A DNA stretch of 64,000 bases from Dastarcus helophoroides (GCA_028583605.1 CM053331.1:14244857-14308856); one strand, 5' to 3'; shown: positions 52,015 through 64,000, counted from the stretch's first letter. Notes: generated by a model not told the origin, from the sequence alone. Made by a program: numbers and translations.

Positions 52015-52377
52015 GTATACGCAGAGGATCACATTGTAGCAGAAAAATTAAAGAAATGTGCTCAAGAGAATGGAGTGAGTCACGAAGATTATGAAAAGAT
52101 GAGAACATTCGTTGTTGTTGAAAACGATAAGGCAATGAAGACCATGGTTTGCCTTTACAAAAATATTGGATTTATGGATCCGAAGGGAAAACTACAAGAA
52201 AGTGGTGTAGTAAAAATTCACGTAGAAAAACTTTCCATGTCAAAGAAAGAAGCTGACCAACTGGCTGCCAAATGTATTAAGGAAGGGAAAGCGGACTCAG
52301 TGGAACAATCAGCCTTATTGTTCTGGAAATGTAATGTAGAGGAGATTAAACACATGAACAAAAAAAAACATTCTTAA
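52015..52377 (+). CDS. Odorant-binding protein, exon 2 (Minus-C type PBP/GOBP domain)
   Basis: 363 nt from the acceptor TTCTTTTATAG to a TAA, entered in phase 0: VYAEDHIVAEKLKKCAQENG... to ...KHMNKKKHS. Complete protein 133 residues with a ~16-residue signal peptide, the normal OBP size. Motifs: KKCAQENGVS (C1), TMVCLYKNIGFMDPKG (C3; the position four before it, normally C2, is Lys), AAKC (C4), SVEQSALLFWKC (C6; the usual C5 position is Val). Loss of C2 and C5 with C1, C3, C4 and C6 kept defines the Minus-C subgroup, which would form two disulfides instead of three. Role: a small soluble helical carrier of hydrophobic ligands, secreted into sensillar lymph or haemolymph. No clustered OBP neighbour is seen in the window. 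Confidence 0.92.
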   Translation, partial: VYAEDHIVAEKLKKCAQENGVSHEDYEKMRTFVVVENDKAMKTMVCLYKNIGFMDPKGKLQESGVVKIHVEKLSMSKKEADQLAAKCIKEGKADSVEQSALLFWKCNVEEIKHMNKKKHS

Positions 52378-52473
52378 AATTTTCCACTTATATTATTAAT
52401 TACTGAAAAATGATATAAAACGTAAGTTAAAAAGAATTATTTTTATGCTTTAAATAGATGTAGAAGAATTTGA

Positions 52474-52479
52474 AATAAA
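52474..52479 (+). terminator. Polyadenylation signal of the odorant-binding protein gene
   Basis: AATAAA 97 bp downstream of the stop codon, followed by T-rich sequence (TTGTTTTATTTTTACAG). Normal distance for an OBP mRNA. Confidence 0.6.
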
Positions 52480-53751
52480 ATATTATCAATACATTGTTTT
52501 ATTTTTACAGGCATTCATTTTGAAAACTATTGCTGCTTGTTTGGTGTGCACTTTCGTTACTTAAATGTTAAGAAAATGATTGGATTTGATGGTTAATTTT
52601 TAATCTTGCAGAAATAACACCCGACATTTTTGTCACAGTTAGCCAGTATAGCATACAAGCCTGTTGGTAAAGTGAAGAAAAACAATTTGAACATATTTTA
52701 GTATAATTTTAATCTTATTTTACAATAGTTGCCAATAAGCTTAATTCTCTAGTTGCATTTCCAGCTCGTGAGGGCGTTCTCTTACGTGAATCGTCCTGTA
52801 CATTATAAAACTGAAATTAAAGGCGTGTTTTAATTCTGAGGAATGGTCACAAAAAAAAACGAAGAAAATCATTGAAATATTTATAATAGTAAAAGGGTGT
52901 TGTTATATCTCGTATGAATATGGATGAGTCTACTCTTAAGTAACTTAAGTACAAAAAATAAAACATTATTCTTAAACGAACTGAAGCAGCGGTTACCATG
53001 TTAATATGTACCTGCAAAACAGTATACCATACTATCTGAATTGAGCGCTTTCCGATTATTTTTCTTAGTAACATGTTCAGGAATGAGTTATATTATGGAT
53101 GCCAAATTTAATTATTTAAAAATAAAAACAAATTGCAATGTCAAGAAAATGCTTACGAAAATACATTAAAGTTAAAGCAGAACAATGATGAAAAATAAGA
53201 AAAACCGAAAAGAAGAGTGAATGTTATAACGGAATAAAATTAAACATACCTTTTATAACACAAAACGTTTTGTAAAAATCACTCAGCGAAAAAATTAAAC
53301 ATGTAATTGGTGGCTTTTAATAAGTGAACTTCCACGGGAGTGGAAATGGGTGGATATGATAAAATGGAGGAATTGAAAATATATTTATTAATCAGAACTC
53401 TATGTAAAGACCCTAAAAGGAATAATTAATGTAATTTTTCGAACGTAAAAATTCAATTAGAAATACCGAAGTCCAAGTAATGCAATAAAAATTTAAAATG
53501 TGATTTACAACCTACAATAATAATTGTTCTCTATCAGATACTTCATTTTCCATTTAAAAACTTTCTCTCTTCAATGATCCAGGTTACTCAAACCATAGTA
53601 GTTTCATTTAATCTAAATTGAAAATTGATTAACTATTGTTATACATTTTTTCTCCAAAAAATCGAGTTAATAACAAAATATTTATAATGATTCATAGCTC
53701 TATGCTGAACAAATCAAATTTTTTTGGTTGTTTTAACTACGAAATACATCA
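52480..53751. other. Intergenic AT-rich sequence, no gene seen
   Basis: Short featureless frames only. Confidence 0.4.
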
Positions 53752-53764
53752 ATTTTTACAACAT

Positions 53765-55590
53765 GGTTCCGTGAGGAAGTTAAGAACCTAGCAAAGAAAA
53801 GACAACCTATCTCTAGTATAGAGCAAAGTGATAACGTACGATGAATACAAACTGGTCAAAAACAGGGTAAACAATGCAATACAAAACATAAGACAGGAAC
53901 ACTGGGAGAAATTGTCAACTGACATGGAGCACAACCTTTATGGAGCACAAAAACAAGTCGAAAAAGACCAATTAATGAATATGTACAAATGACCAAAATT
54001 AAATCGGAAGAACGGGAAACACATTTTTGAAACTATGCGATAGACCAAACACAGAAAACAAGAAAGAACTAAGCAAAGACTTAGACGACGAAATGAAAGA
54101 ACAAGACCAGGGTAAGACACAAAGCTTCATAATTACAAAAGAAACAGTCCAACAAATGGCAGACAAACTAAAAAATAGAAAATTAGCAGGCCCAAGCAGA
54201 ATAGCAAACGAATTGATGAAATATGGAAAAGATCCATTGAGGAATGAATTAACATCTCCTTCCAACAAAATAATGGACACTGAAAAGCTACCCACAATCT
54301 GGAAAGAAAGCGTAACAATACCTATTTTCAAAAAAAGAGAGAAAGCCGACCCAAGAAACTACCGTGCATTACTCAATTAAGCGGCGTTTTAAAACTATTG
54401 ACTAAAATATTGCCAATGAAAATAATAAAAACAGGAATTTGTGAAGAACAGCAAGGGTTTAGACAAAATAGATCCACAATCCATGCAATCTTCATACTGC
54501 GGTAAATAGCTGAGAAAAGGATCGAACACAACTAATCAGCTATTATGTGCTTTGTGGTTCTTACACAAGCATTTGACAGAGTAAGACTCACAGAAATCCT
54601 CGCAATACAAATAAAAAAGAGAAATAAACAATAAAATAATAGCTATCATCAGAGTTGATCACAAAGAACTTAACAACAATAAAGGTAAGCAATAAAATGA
54701 CGTAGAAAATACCAGTCGTAGATGGAATAAGACAGGAAGACAACCTTAGCCCAATTCTTTTTAATTTTATTATGGACGAGATAATCAGCGACATACAAAC
54801 AATCGATAAAGGATACCGAATGGGTAGGAAAGCTTTTAAGGTAGTTTGCTATGACGACGACGTAGTCTTGATATCAGAGGAAGAAGATGCAAAGAATGCT
54901 ATATAAAACGAGACAAGTGGTGAAGAAATTTAAAATGATCATATACGTGGCGAAGATCGAAGCCCTAACTATTTCTAAGAAACCTAGATGCTGCATACTG
55001 GTTATCTGTAACCAAAGTGTAGAACAAAGAATAGAGTTTAAATCCTTGGGAGTAAACAATACCAGCAACCGAAATATAAAAGAGAAACTAAAAGATAAAG
55101 TGGCAAAAGCAACTTTAATATCAGGATTCCTATAAGATATTAATTGGAGGAACAAATACGTATCCATTAACGCTAAAATTAAAATTTATAAAATGAAATG
55201 AATAAGACCAGTAATGACATATGCAGCCCAGATTGGAGTGGAATTGACCGTTACTAAACGCCTTCTAAGAATAGCCGAAATAAGAACTCTTCGAGCAATT
55301 ACGGGTCATACACTACAAGATAGGAAACCTAACGACGAAATAAGACAGGCATGCCAAATGCACGATGTGGTAGGATGGGTTCGAGAAAAATAGAAGACAG
55401 TGAAGGGACTACGTCGATAGAATGACAAACGACAGATTACCTAAGGTAGTTAAAACCCAAAAACCAAACACTTCCAGACCACCAGGAAGACCCCCAAAGC
55501 GATGGTATGAGAACAGGACGTTCGCATTACAGGAACAAGAATAACATACGGAATAACAGAAGCTACAAAAAGAACAGGGCATACGTCCTG
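53765..55590 (+). pseudogene. LINE ORF2 remnant (reverse transcriptase)
   Basis: Readable pieces: 54027-54380 open (ITKETVQQMADKLKNRKLAG, KLPTIWKESVTIPIFKK, DPRNYRALLN), then after stops EEQQGFRQNRSTIHAIFILR (about 54435-54500), CFVVLTQAFDRVRLTEIL (54550-54600), GIRQEDNLSPILFNFIMDEI (54724-54785) and CYDDDVVLISEEEDAKNA (54848-54900), where the catalytic box is Y-D-D-D rather than YADD. Several stops and frameshifts; not functional. Confidence 0.8.
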
Positions 55591-55619
55591 GCTTAAGAAG
55601 AAGAAGAAGAAGAAGATTA
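53765..55619 (+). mobile_element. Second 5'-truncated LINE, 1.85 kb, with target duplication
   Basis: Flanks ATTTTTACAACAT (53752-53764) and ATTTTTTACAACAT (55620-55633), identical apart from one T. Plus-strand content: WFREEVKNLAKKRQ linker, DEYKLVKNRVNNAIQNIRQE, the RT domain, and a C-terminal RPPGRPPKRWYEN region. It ends in an (AAG)n tail at about 55595-55615. The same style of tail ends the LINE at 31061-33084, but the coding sequences differ. Confidence 0.85.
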
Positions 55620-55633
55620 ATTTTTTACAACAT

Positions 55634-57417
55634 TTTTTCAGAATATTCATTCATTTGTTCCATTCCGAAATTTTGAAAAAGTATTTTTTTATTTTTCATT
55701 CATTTTAATCATTTTTAAAAATTTTTTGCTGTATGCCTAACAGTATTTTAACCTTAACTTTTAAAAAGTATTTGTGATATTGTGTATTTGGTTCAAATGT
55801 TCATTTATTTAATATAAGTATTTCCAAATTCCAATCGAAATAATTCAATTTCGATATTTTCCTAGTGCTTTTTTGGAAAGCCTATTTAACAATTTTGATA
55901 GACAGGGTGTCTGAGTCATTATATTAGTAAATTTAATTACGCATTAGAAACGCCCAATAGACACAAAAGCGAAACAAAATATACCATACTTTAAAAATAA
56001 GGGAAACCAACCCAAAAACTCGGGTAGCAGGACACCCCTGGTTTGCAACAAACCACATCCATTCACTTAGGTTGATTAGGGAGGCTTGCGAAAGAGAATA
56101 TGGCCTAACCAATGAGAAATACATTTTTCCAAATAATTATTTGTATTTTTATCATCCAATAGAAACTAATATGTAAATAGTTGCAACTACTTTAAATTTT
56201 CTTTAATTTACCCTTCTTACAAAAAATAAAACTCAACTTTTAACAAGTAAATCATGTGTACAAAAATAATTAAGCGGCTTAACAAAATCTTAGGTATATT
56301 AAAAAATAAATGGGGGCGCATTAGTAAAATTAATGTTCAATGTTCAAACAGCCAGATTTTCGAGGCATATTAAATATTTATATGTAAATTTGTTGTCAAA
56401 AAAACCTGCAAAATATTTGTGAAAATCTTATGCTCTTATTATTTCGTGCATTACACGATGCTAAATTTTACAAAAAATTGACCCATGCACAGGCTGTTTT
56501 AGGGTAATTCTCTCTACTTATTTCTTGGATTGACATCTTAACCCAGGTTCTGGTCACTTTTTACGCCCACCATGACAATTTTTGTCATGTCAGAGGGTAC
56601 AACTACCGACATACTTACTATTAATTTTATTATTTACATTTTACTGCATTTTACATTAAGAACTGCAACTGTCACTATCATTGTTGACAGCTTTTTGTTG
56701 CTTATTATTTTTGTTTATTTTATAGCTATGTTATGACATAATAACACTATATTTTAAAAAAAATTAAGTCATTCAACTCCCTCTTATGCAAACTAAAAAT
56801 TACTGCAATTTAGAAATATTTCGTCATTTATAGGTTTGAGTGTCCAACGCCTGCTTTAACCTAAAATATCTCTTCGTCGGAAATTATGATAGTTTTGCGC
56901 CCATATTTATACGCAGATTTGCATAACTATTTACAGCATGTTCTGAATAATTTAGGTATACATTTTTATGTAAATTATTATGTTTTACACGAAGATAAAT
57001 TTTCCTGAAAATAAATTTAAACATTTAGGTACATGCACATTTTTTACAATATTTGGCATCGTGTCATGCGGCTTTTAGATTGTTGTATATGGAAAATGTG
57101 CCAAAGGTAAAATTTCTCAACATAAAAAATATAAAAAGAAAAAAAAATTACATTACACGCTGTATCTCCTTAATTGTCATTTTTTTTACTAAACTTACTT
57201 CAGCTAAATCGTAATATTTTTACAGATTTTGACCCATCAGTTTGGGATCATTCTGTATATTTCTGACAATTTGTTTTGTGTTAAATTTGTGTTTTTTTAG
57301 TTACTTAGTTGTCAAAATTTCTAAGAATAAGTAACTCAAAAAATGTACCTACATTTAAAAACCAATGCAACCGAAATCGTAAGCGACTTCTACAAAATAA
57401 CAGAATCCTTTTCTAAA
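55634..57417. other. AT-rich sequence, one ACAGGGTG-type motif, no gene
   Basis: A GACAGGGTGTCTGAGTCATTAT motif at about 55902 resembles the start of family R (37747, 60339). A small hairpin CATGACAA-TT-TTGTCATG lies near 56571. No coding feature is recognised. Confidence 0.4.
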
Positions 57418-58563
57418 GTGGTGTTCACACACTATAAGTATTAGTTTACGCATGCAGTAGCGACAAGAGGCGTCGATACCTTTGATCTTGAAATAGCTCA
57501 AATCGTTGACCTTTAATGCAGTCAAAGATGGGGCAGTAACGCCCCTGCGAAAACTTAAATTTGGTCATTGAACAGAATTACGAGTACAAAGTATATTAAT
57601 TTCGATAGTTTTTACCATTTAAATTCCAACTTACTGCTTTATCGAGAGCCAAAAAAATACCTGTCGGCATGTATTTTTTAAATAATATGTATTTTGTCGT
57701 TACTGGCATAAAGAATACAGCTTCATTAATAGACGCAAAATGGATGTACTGAATTGAGGTCAAAATTTTACTATTTGGTGTCTTTTCGCAATCTAAAAAA
57801 CTCTTTTTATAGGATTATTATTATTATTAGTTACATTCATAAGTAAAACATGTAAATGTATCTCTTTTATTTAATTTCATCTTATTAGTTTAATAATAAA
57901 ACATACCCAGCGTTGTCAGATATCCGAAATTGTCACGAAAAATTTCCATAGAAATGCCACGGTTTTAGAAATCATCGACCCGATTACATTTTTTCTGGAA
58001 TATGCATAAATCTAGATAAATTGTCTTGTCTTGTATTTTATTTATAAATGTATGAAAATATGAATATAGAACAAATATTATATTGTATCCAATATGCCAA
58101 AATTAAGTAAGTTGATAGGTGGTAGGTGTTTATTATCTTTTTAAAAAAACATTTAACACTGTTGAACTCTTTAAAATATCCTTCCTAAAGAACAAAATTA
58201 GTGCACTTCTGATTTTCTATACTAAATGCAGATCTGATAGCTGATCAAATTATACTGATAGTGTCATTCTCAATTCAATTTTACCATATCTACTGCAAGA
58301 AAAAAAATAGCACATTTTTGGTAAATCCTTTTTATATCATAAGGCTAGAAAATCGCACAAGTGCACGTTTTTCGTACATACTTGGCAACACTGAAGCGAC
58401 ATTCAATTATCAGTTGTTATAGATTAGATTAGAATAGATCACATTTCTGAAGATCAGAGAATACTGCCACCCCATGATAGGGATAGTACAAACAAAATTA
58501 GTTACAAAATATCTGCACTTTATCGCTACTGCATGCGTAGGCTAATATTTATATTGTGGTGTT
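57418..58563. mobile_element. Inverted-repeat element, ~1.1 kb, with 8-bp direct repeats
   Basis: ACTATAAGTATTAGTTTACG followed by CATGCAGTAGCGACA near 57431-57465 is mirrored at 58521-58555 by the complement of TATAAATATTAGCCTACGCA-TGCAGTAGCGATA. The pair is bracketed by GTGGTGTT at 57418-57425 and 58556-58563, which would be an 8-bp target duplication (hAT-type length). The interior has no transposase I recognise. The outermost few bases of the two ends do not match, so the boundaries are approximate. Confidence 0.55.
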
Positions 58564-60338
58564 ACTGAGAAGGCAGTGTGGTTTGGGAATTCGAAAACAC
58601 TAATCTAAAAGTGAAATCTAATGCATATTCTTATCGGAAATAAGAGGACAATCATCTTAAATTTTCTCCTACCATTGACGCATTTGACGTAAGCGATTAT
58701 CATAAAATAAGAAAAACAAAAACGTAAAACAAAAGAGAAAAATAATATAATTTCATTTTTATCACTATCGTGCTGTCCGTTGACCTATTCTTAACTCGAA
58801 TTCACCATAATAAAAGTAAAAGCCGGTTTCAGCCAAACAGCAGAAAAAGAGTATGCCTCGAAGATATAAAGGCATTTAAAGGATTTTCGGCAGACAAGAT
58901 AATTTTATGTCTGATCCCTCAAAACAATAAATTTACTAATACTTTACACCCGACAGAAGTTTTATTCAGGAATTCGGCACCATTTCAGATTCCCGTTAAA
59001 TACACAATAGCGTTAATGATTATCTTAATTTTTTACATTAAATTTAAAGACAGAAAGGGTAATTTCTGCTAACGCCATTAAACATTTATGTTTGCGCCTT
59101 TGAAATATTTTAAATATTAATGAGCCAATTTCTGGTCTTCACATGTATATGCGTGCATTACCATTTAATTCTATACATCACGATTTTGCGACAAAATAAT
59201 CATGCTATTAAAAATCGTTATGCGTGCCTAGCCTTATTTTATAATTCCAACGATTTTAAAGTAAAAAGAAAAAAAGAAGTTGTAACTTAATAGTAATAAT
59301 GTTAATAATAAGGATAATATTATTACTAGTACATTCTATCTTGCACTCTACTAACAAATTAATACCCGCCGTCCCATAATCATAAGATGAAAGAATTCTT
59401 TAAATTACATAATTTTCTAGAATATACTACTATCGTAACAACACTATAGGAGATTTATGGGGTCTGAATGAAATTATCCTTGGGTAGGTGTTTATTCCAG
59501 ATTTCGCTTGAAGTCGAAAATTCGCAACTAGTGCCTAAATAAACAGACGCGAGTCCCCATAAAATAGTTGCAATTTCAATGAACCGTTAATACGCAATAA
59601 AATTACTCTGTATTTATATTTATATGTTATATGAATATTTAATTGCCAGCTAATACCGTGGAAGCCTGTTTTGTTTTCAACCGAAAAGATAAAGACTGCA
59701 GAATAATTAATCTAAAAATCTTATAAAAACATTTTAATTTGATTAATGAACTTCAACGTCTAAAACAAAGCTAAACAGATTTAAATGTGTTGACCGAAGC
59801 CTTTTCTGCTTTTATTATTTACCTATATTGAGTACTACGGTTGCCTTTTCACGGTATCGATATAAATACATTTTCATTTATTAAAAGGAACCCCAACATT
59901 AATGGACAACCTTTTCAAGTAAAGTTTAAATATGAAAATATTAATTGGCGATTAAAAAGAATATAATCAAAGGCCAACGAGATGTGAAGCTTTCGATACC
60001 AAAAAAAAAATGTATGTCAGATCAAACAAGAAAAATGAAAGTCTTTTTTAATATTTACTACACATTTTGATCGAACTGCTTTATTACATAGAAATGCCAA
60101 AAATTCAACTTTTCGCCATTAATCTAGTTATATTTCATACAATTCTGGGCGATAAGTTGTAATATAGTCGGTTGGTTGGACTAAACTTTTCTCTAATTAA
60201 AAAATGATAGACATTCTGTCAGTTGCTTTATGTGTACGCATGTAGTCATCAGCCAAATAATTTAATAAGTTTTTTTTAAAGAATGACGCAGTTTACTAGG
60301 AAAGTCTCAAACTTAGGAATCAAAGGTAATTTAAATTT
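58564..60338. other. AT-rich intergenic sequence, no gene supported
   Basis: A frame at 58770-59072 lacks an ATG start and known motifs. Nothing else recognised. Confidence 0.4.
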
Positions 60339-60870
60339 TACAGGGTGATTGAGTCATAATGGCATTAATTTTAAGGAAAAATAGAGAAAAAACAAATATA
60401 ATATAAATACGTGATTAAAAAAAATTCCGGGCATAATTATGTTGAAAAATATTTAAAAATCGTAATTTAAACCCCTCTTTGAGCTGTCATTGACTCCAAA
60501 GTTTCAAGGGCCAGACAAATAGAAAGTAGAACAATTTACGGCTGTGCAGTTGGGCAAGGGCGAAATAAATAAACAAAACATTGTATATGCCTCTTGTACG
60601 GGTAATATGTTAATGAAGCTATGACAAGTGTGCCAAAGCTGATACGTTTAATTTATCACCCCGTTTTATAAAACTTCATCGCCCAAGAATAATTATCATC
60701 GCTGATAGCTAAAGAGCTAGAAACTATACATTATGCCATGAATGCCAATATACAGAAATTATATGTATTGTAGTAGTAGTCATGGAAATAGAAGCGGCAC
60801 AAATTTCGCAGTCACCCTTAGTTAACAATTTTGTCTGTAAATTCTTGCAGCAAGGACATTGAAACATTTA
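60339..60870 (+). repeat. Dispersed repeats R then T, copy D
   Basis: ACAGGGTGATTGAGTCATAATG (R start) through CCCTCTTTGAGCTGTCATTG matches 37747-37990. 60620-60860 (ATGACAAGTGTGCCAAAGC, CATCGCCCAAGAATAATTAT, GTCATGGAAATAGAAGC) matches families at 11797, 4880 and 51340. The adjacency suggests that R and T are parts of one longer element. Confidence 0.65.
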
Positions 60871-63498
60871 CTTACTACCACATAAAACATTATTCCCCAT
60901 CACCAACAAATCGTATGGGGTACGCAATTGAATAAGGCAAGTTTTTGTTAAACGCATGTTTTATTATAAGGTGCAGAATTAGATATGAAGTTTGAAGGCA
61001 AACTTGGTTATTATCCTGAAGCTTGATGTTCAAAGTGAAATTTTCCAATTCAAAACGTCAAAAATTTAGCTGCAAGCTGTAAAACAAAGTCGCGCTTTTG
61101 GTTTTACCAATAATTTTACATTTTTGAGAAATTCTTTTGCAAAAAAGTTCCACTTACATGATTCTTTAACAGCCTATTACTAATCTTTGATATATTATAA
61201 GAGAAAAATTTGTTACGCGTAGACATGTTAGCATAGTTTATTGAAATGTTGTACTCTTTAAAAAAATAATATCAATTACATGGATTATATGCATTATTCT
61301 AAAGTTTTTAATTAATTTTTTTTATACGTCAAGCAAAACTTTAATCGAAATGTTGGTCGAATTAATCAAAAAATATTTGTTTCAACGGATGAAGTGCAAA
61401 TGAAATTTCCCGTTAGTTATTGTTAGGGTGAACCATTGTTAGCTTTCAAGGCCTGATGGTTATGTCCTGACGATCTTAATTCAATAAGCGAAAAAATAAA
61501 AAGTTGTCCACAATCACAAGCAATACATATCACGAGACGAGCTTTCGAGATAAAATGCAAGTCAAGAGGAGCATTGCACTGTACGAAATCGAAATCCTCT
61601 ATTATGAGTGAAGTGTTTGTCGTCAATCATTTGAAATGTCCACATCATTGTGAAAATGTTTACTAATAGGGGGGTGTATACATCATACGTCAGACAGTGC
61701 TCGAGTCCAAACCATTCATCATTCAGAGTAGAGGCCTTAAATGATTATTATAAATGTGTTCCGATATTTATAATAAATATGCCAGACGTATCAGAGAGTT
61801 TGAATATTGTATAGAGAGATACGAAATTTGGCGCATATATGGAAATATATTAGGGCAGATACCAAAATTGCACAATTCGGGATTAGGCTTTATAGTTTGA
61901 ATTTGAAAATCAATTTTTTTGTTTACCTTATTTTAAATTTTGGGGAAAAATTTTAAAATAATAACAAAATTTCTTATCATTTTGCCTTGACATTTTGATT
62001 AAAATCTTCAAAGGTCGACCTTGCCTCAAAATGTTGCAAATTAAGTCGAACATTCAAATTTAAACGCTAAATGGCCACGTGGTTTTTACAAAATATCCAG
62101 ATATCTTACTAACTCTGATATTTATCAGAACATTTTGGGAGAGACGTTGATGCTTGGACTCCGAGCTTACATTTTTCACTTTCCTCAAAACGTCAAATTT
62201 AAAGTTGATTTCAGTCACAAAAACCTTTTTTTGGAAATTCGATTTTAGACGACTTTTGAACTGATTTTAAAATTTTCTCTTATACTGCTTCCAAATTTAG
62301 ATTTTAGTTAGTTTAATTTCGGATTACCTATTTTAAAAGAGCAAGGTACTCAAGTTGGAAAGGTTTTATATTTTTAACAAAATACCTTTTCTAAATTCTC
62401 CTTGGTCTGTAGATATTTCTGTAAGTATAACACATACGCATAAACAGCTATAAGTTTTCAAAAAGTTGGTAGTTGTTTCCTGACGAGGAAATTTACACGC
62501 GTAAATACTAAAGAAAGCCAGAACACTAAAACAGCTATTTGATGTTGTTAGGGTTAGCATCTATATTAAATATAATTCCCTTTCAAGAAAATAATAAACC
62601 TTTATATCTGCTTATTAAAGAACATAAGAGGCCAAAATTACAATAAACGTTACCTAACAACGGCTTAAATTTAGCACAATGTTTATGAAATAAAGATAAA
62701 TGAGGGATAAAAATCGTTTATGGAACAAATTGGATTTGATGTTTTGGTAAATATTATATACGTATTTATTAAACAACCAACTTATAAGGTATGATAAGAA
62801 TATTTCAAGAGGTAAAATTTAAATAAAGTTTTTCTTTTATGAATATTTGGCAGCTTATATATGAAAGACGAAAACTAAAAATTTTGTTAAAACACAAATT
62901 TACAGTTTCTTTACTTAAAATAATACCAAAATGCTAGGTAACGTAGTAACTTTCATAACTTTCATCTTATTAAGATAATAAAAACTTTGGGCACATTTAG
63001 TCTGATATTGTCCGATACTTCAAAATAAAAATATATTCGGCAACATTTAGAAATTGGCAAAATTTGTTCTTTTATTAACTACTATATTACATATTCGTTT
63101 TCATTTTCAGGTTCCTGCAGTAATTGATATCTCATTTATTTGAAGTATTAAGATATTTAAATAATAAAAAAGTTGCGAGATTTAATGCTGAATAACATGC
63201 AAAATAAAAGTTTAAAAGTTTAATGCTTTCTGAGATCTTAAAACAATCAAACATAGTGAATTTCCTCATCTCCAATTTCCTTGAAATCCAAAAATAAAAT
63301 CTGGGTTCGTTATTTACAGCTCATCAAATAATTTTCGTTAATATACTGTGAACATTTTGCTAAATTTTAATGAATCCATGATGTACCTAACATAGGCGAA
63401 TCTCACATAGAAGTAAATAAATGAAATGCTTTTGGCTTCTTTTGGTGTAAAAATATATTTTGATCATCCACATTATTGTCAATTACTATACTATATCG
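60871..63498. other. AT-rich intergenic sequence, no gene supported
   Basis: Small frames at 61423-61626 and 62366-62560 (minus) have no recognisable domain or splice context. Confidence 0.4.
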
Positions 63499-63700
63499 GG
63501 TGTAATAGGATCATGGTACACCCCCTATTTTTTCTTTATTTATTAAGATAAAATTTTAAAATTTGCTATATTTGATGTATTTATAAAATGTCAAATTTCG
63601 ACCTAAAAACGACATCCCTGCTGCTGTCACTCTCACTAAAACTGATACTAACTTGTTTAAATATAACCCCTATATAATATTACATTTTTGGAGTCTGCAC
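63499..63700 (+). repeat. Dispersed repeat family X, copy 4 (uninterrupted)
   Basis: GGGTGTAATAGGATCATGGT, TTTGATGTATTTATAAAATG, TCAAATTTCGACCTAAAAAC, GACATCCCTGCTGCTGTCAC. It provides the empty target site for the element at 14053-15214. Confidence 0.7.
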
Positions 63701-64000
63701 AATTTTCTGAATACAATACATATAAAATAAATACAAACAAAAATTTTATTGATCCCATTCTATTTGTCAACCTAGAAAGTTAGTTAGTTATGATTCATCC
63801 TAATTAATTCTAACAGATCATGTGATCGGTTAGGTTGCCAAAAATTAAATTGGGAAAACTTAGGAAGCATCATTTTTTTTAAATTTGTTTTCCACAGCTA
63901 TCTAATGTTCTTATCGAATAAATCTTCAAATAAAAGGAAAAGGAAAATTTTGAATTTTTTTGCTGTAACTTCAGTTCTATTGATTTTATAGCAAAAATGG

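Noticed and set aside
58770..59072. 100-codon open frame
   Set aside because: No ATG start, no motif, AT-driven composition; cannot be supported as a gene.

Overview
This is AT-rich insect nuclear DNA; a beetle is a guess, not a result. The evidence is an insect-type odorant-binding protein gene, a spliced ionotropic glutamate receptor, spliceosomal introns, and a dense mix of mariner, hAT, pogo, PIF/Harbinger-like, LINE, Ty3/gypsy and Penelope-like elements typical of arthropods. There is no sign of bacterial gene organisation. Only two host genes can be supported; nearly everything else is mobile DNA or repeat-derived sequence.

Host genes. (1) A kainate-type ionotropic glutamate receptor on the minus strand. 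Exon 1 (37562-37640) encodes the signal peptide and the start of the ligand-binding N-terminal domain. Exon 2 (13096-13257) continues it in perfect phase across a 24.3-kb intron. The remaining exons must lie beyond the left edge. (2) A complete two-exon odorant-binding protein on the plus strand (49401-49439 and 52015-52377) with four of the six canonical cysteines, a 'Minus-C' OBP of 133 residues.

Layout. 1-1861: a two-frame copy of a recurrent animal repeat-family protein. 4026-5262: a small MITE, a 717-bp hAT derivative and a dispersed repeat. 5985-7251: a dead mariner with both ends. 13967-15310: a near-palindromic 1.16-kb element nested in another repeat. 18584-23209: ribozyme-bearing palindromic elements either side of an internally deleted Ty3/gypsy element (19012-22148) and a large inverted-repeat element (22224-22960). 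24066-26896: a long-TIR Tc1/mariner-type transposon and a small relative. 27752-28110: a Penelope GIY-YIG relic. 31061-33084: a 5'-truncated LINE with a 12-bp target duplication. 33419-35565: a pogo/Tigger element. 36421-36761: a PIF/Harbinger-type MITE. 39880-45014: a mariner split by a 4.08-kb hAT-like element, which itself carries a 5'-truncated Penelope-like element. 53765-55619: a second truncated LINE. 57418-58563: an inverted-repeat element. The right end is AT-rich with dispersed repeats.

Most striking observation. Two unrelated sequence families in the window carry what look like complete type-I hammerhead ribozyme cores: CTGAAGA, a stem II hairpin, GAAA, a very short self-complementary stem III, and a complementary stem I. 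One sits in the inverted pseudo-LTRs of the Penelope-like element. The other sits in a short palindromic element present three times, two copies having perfect 11-bp target duplications. The second looks like a small non-autonomous, ribozyme-bearing retroelement.

All coordinates and alignments were made by eye; no searches or folding programs were run.
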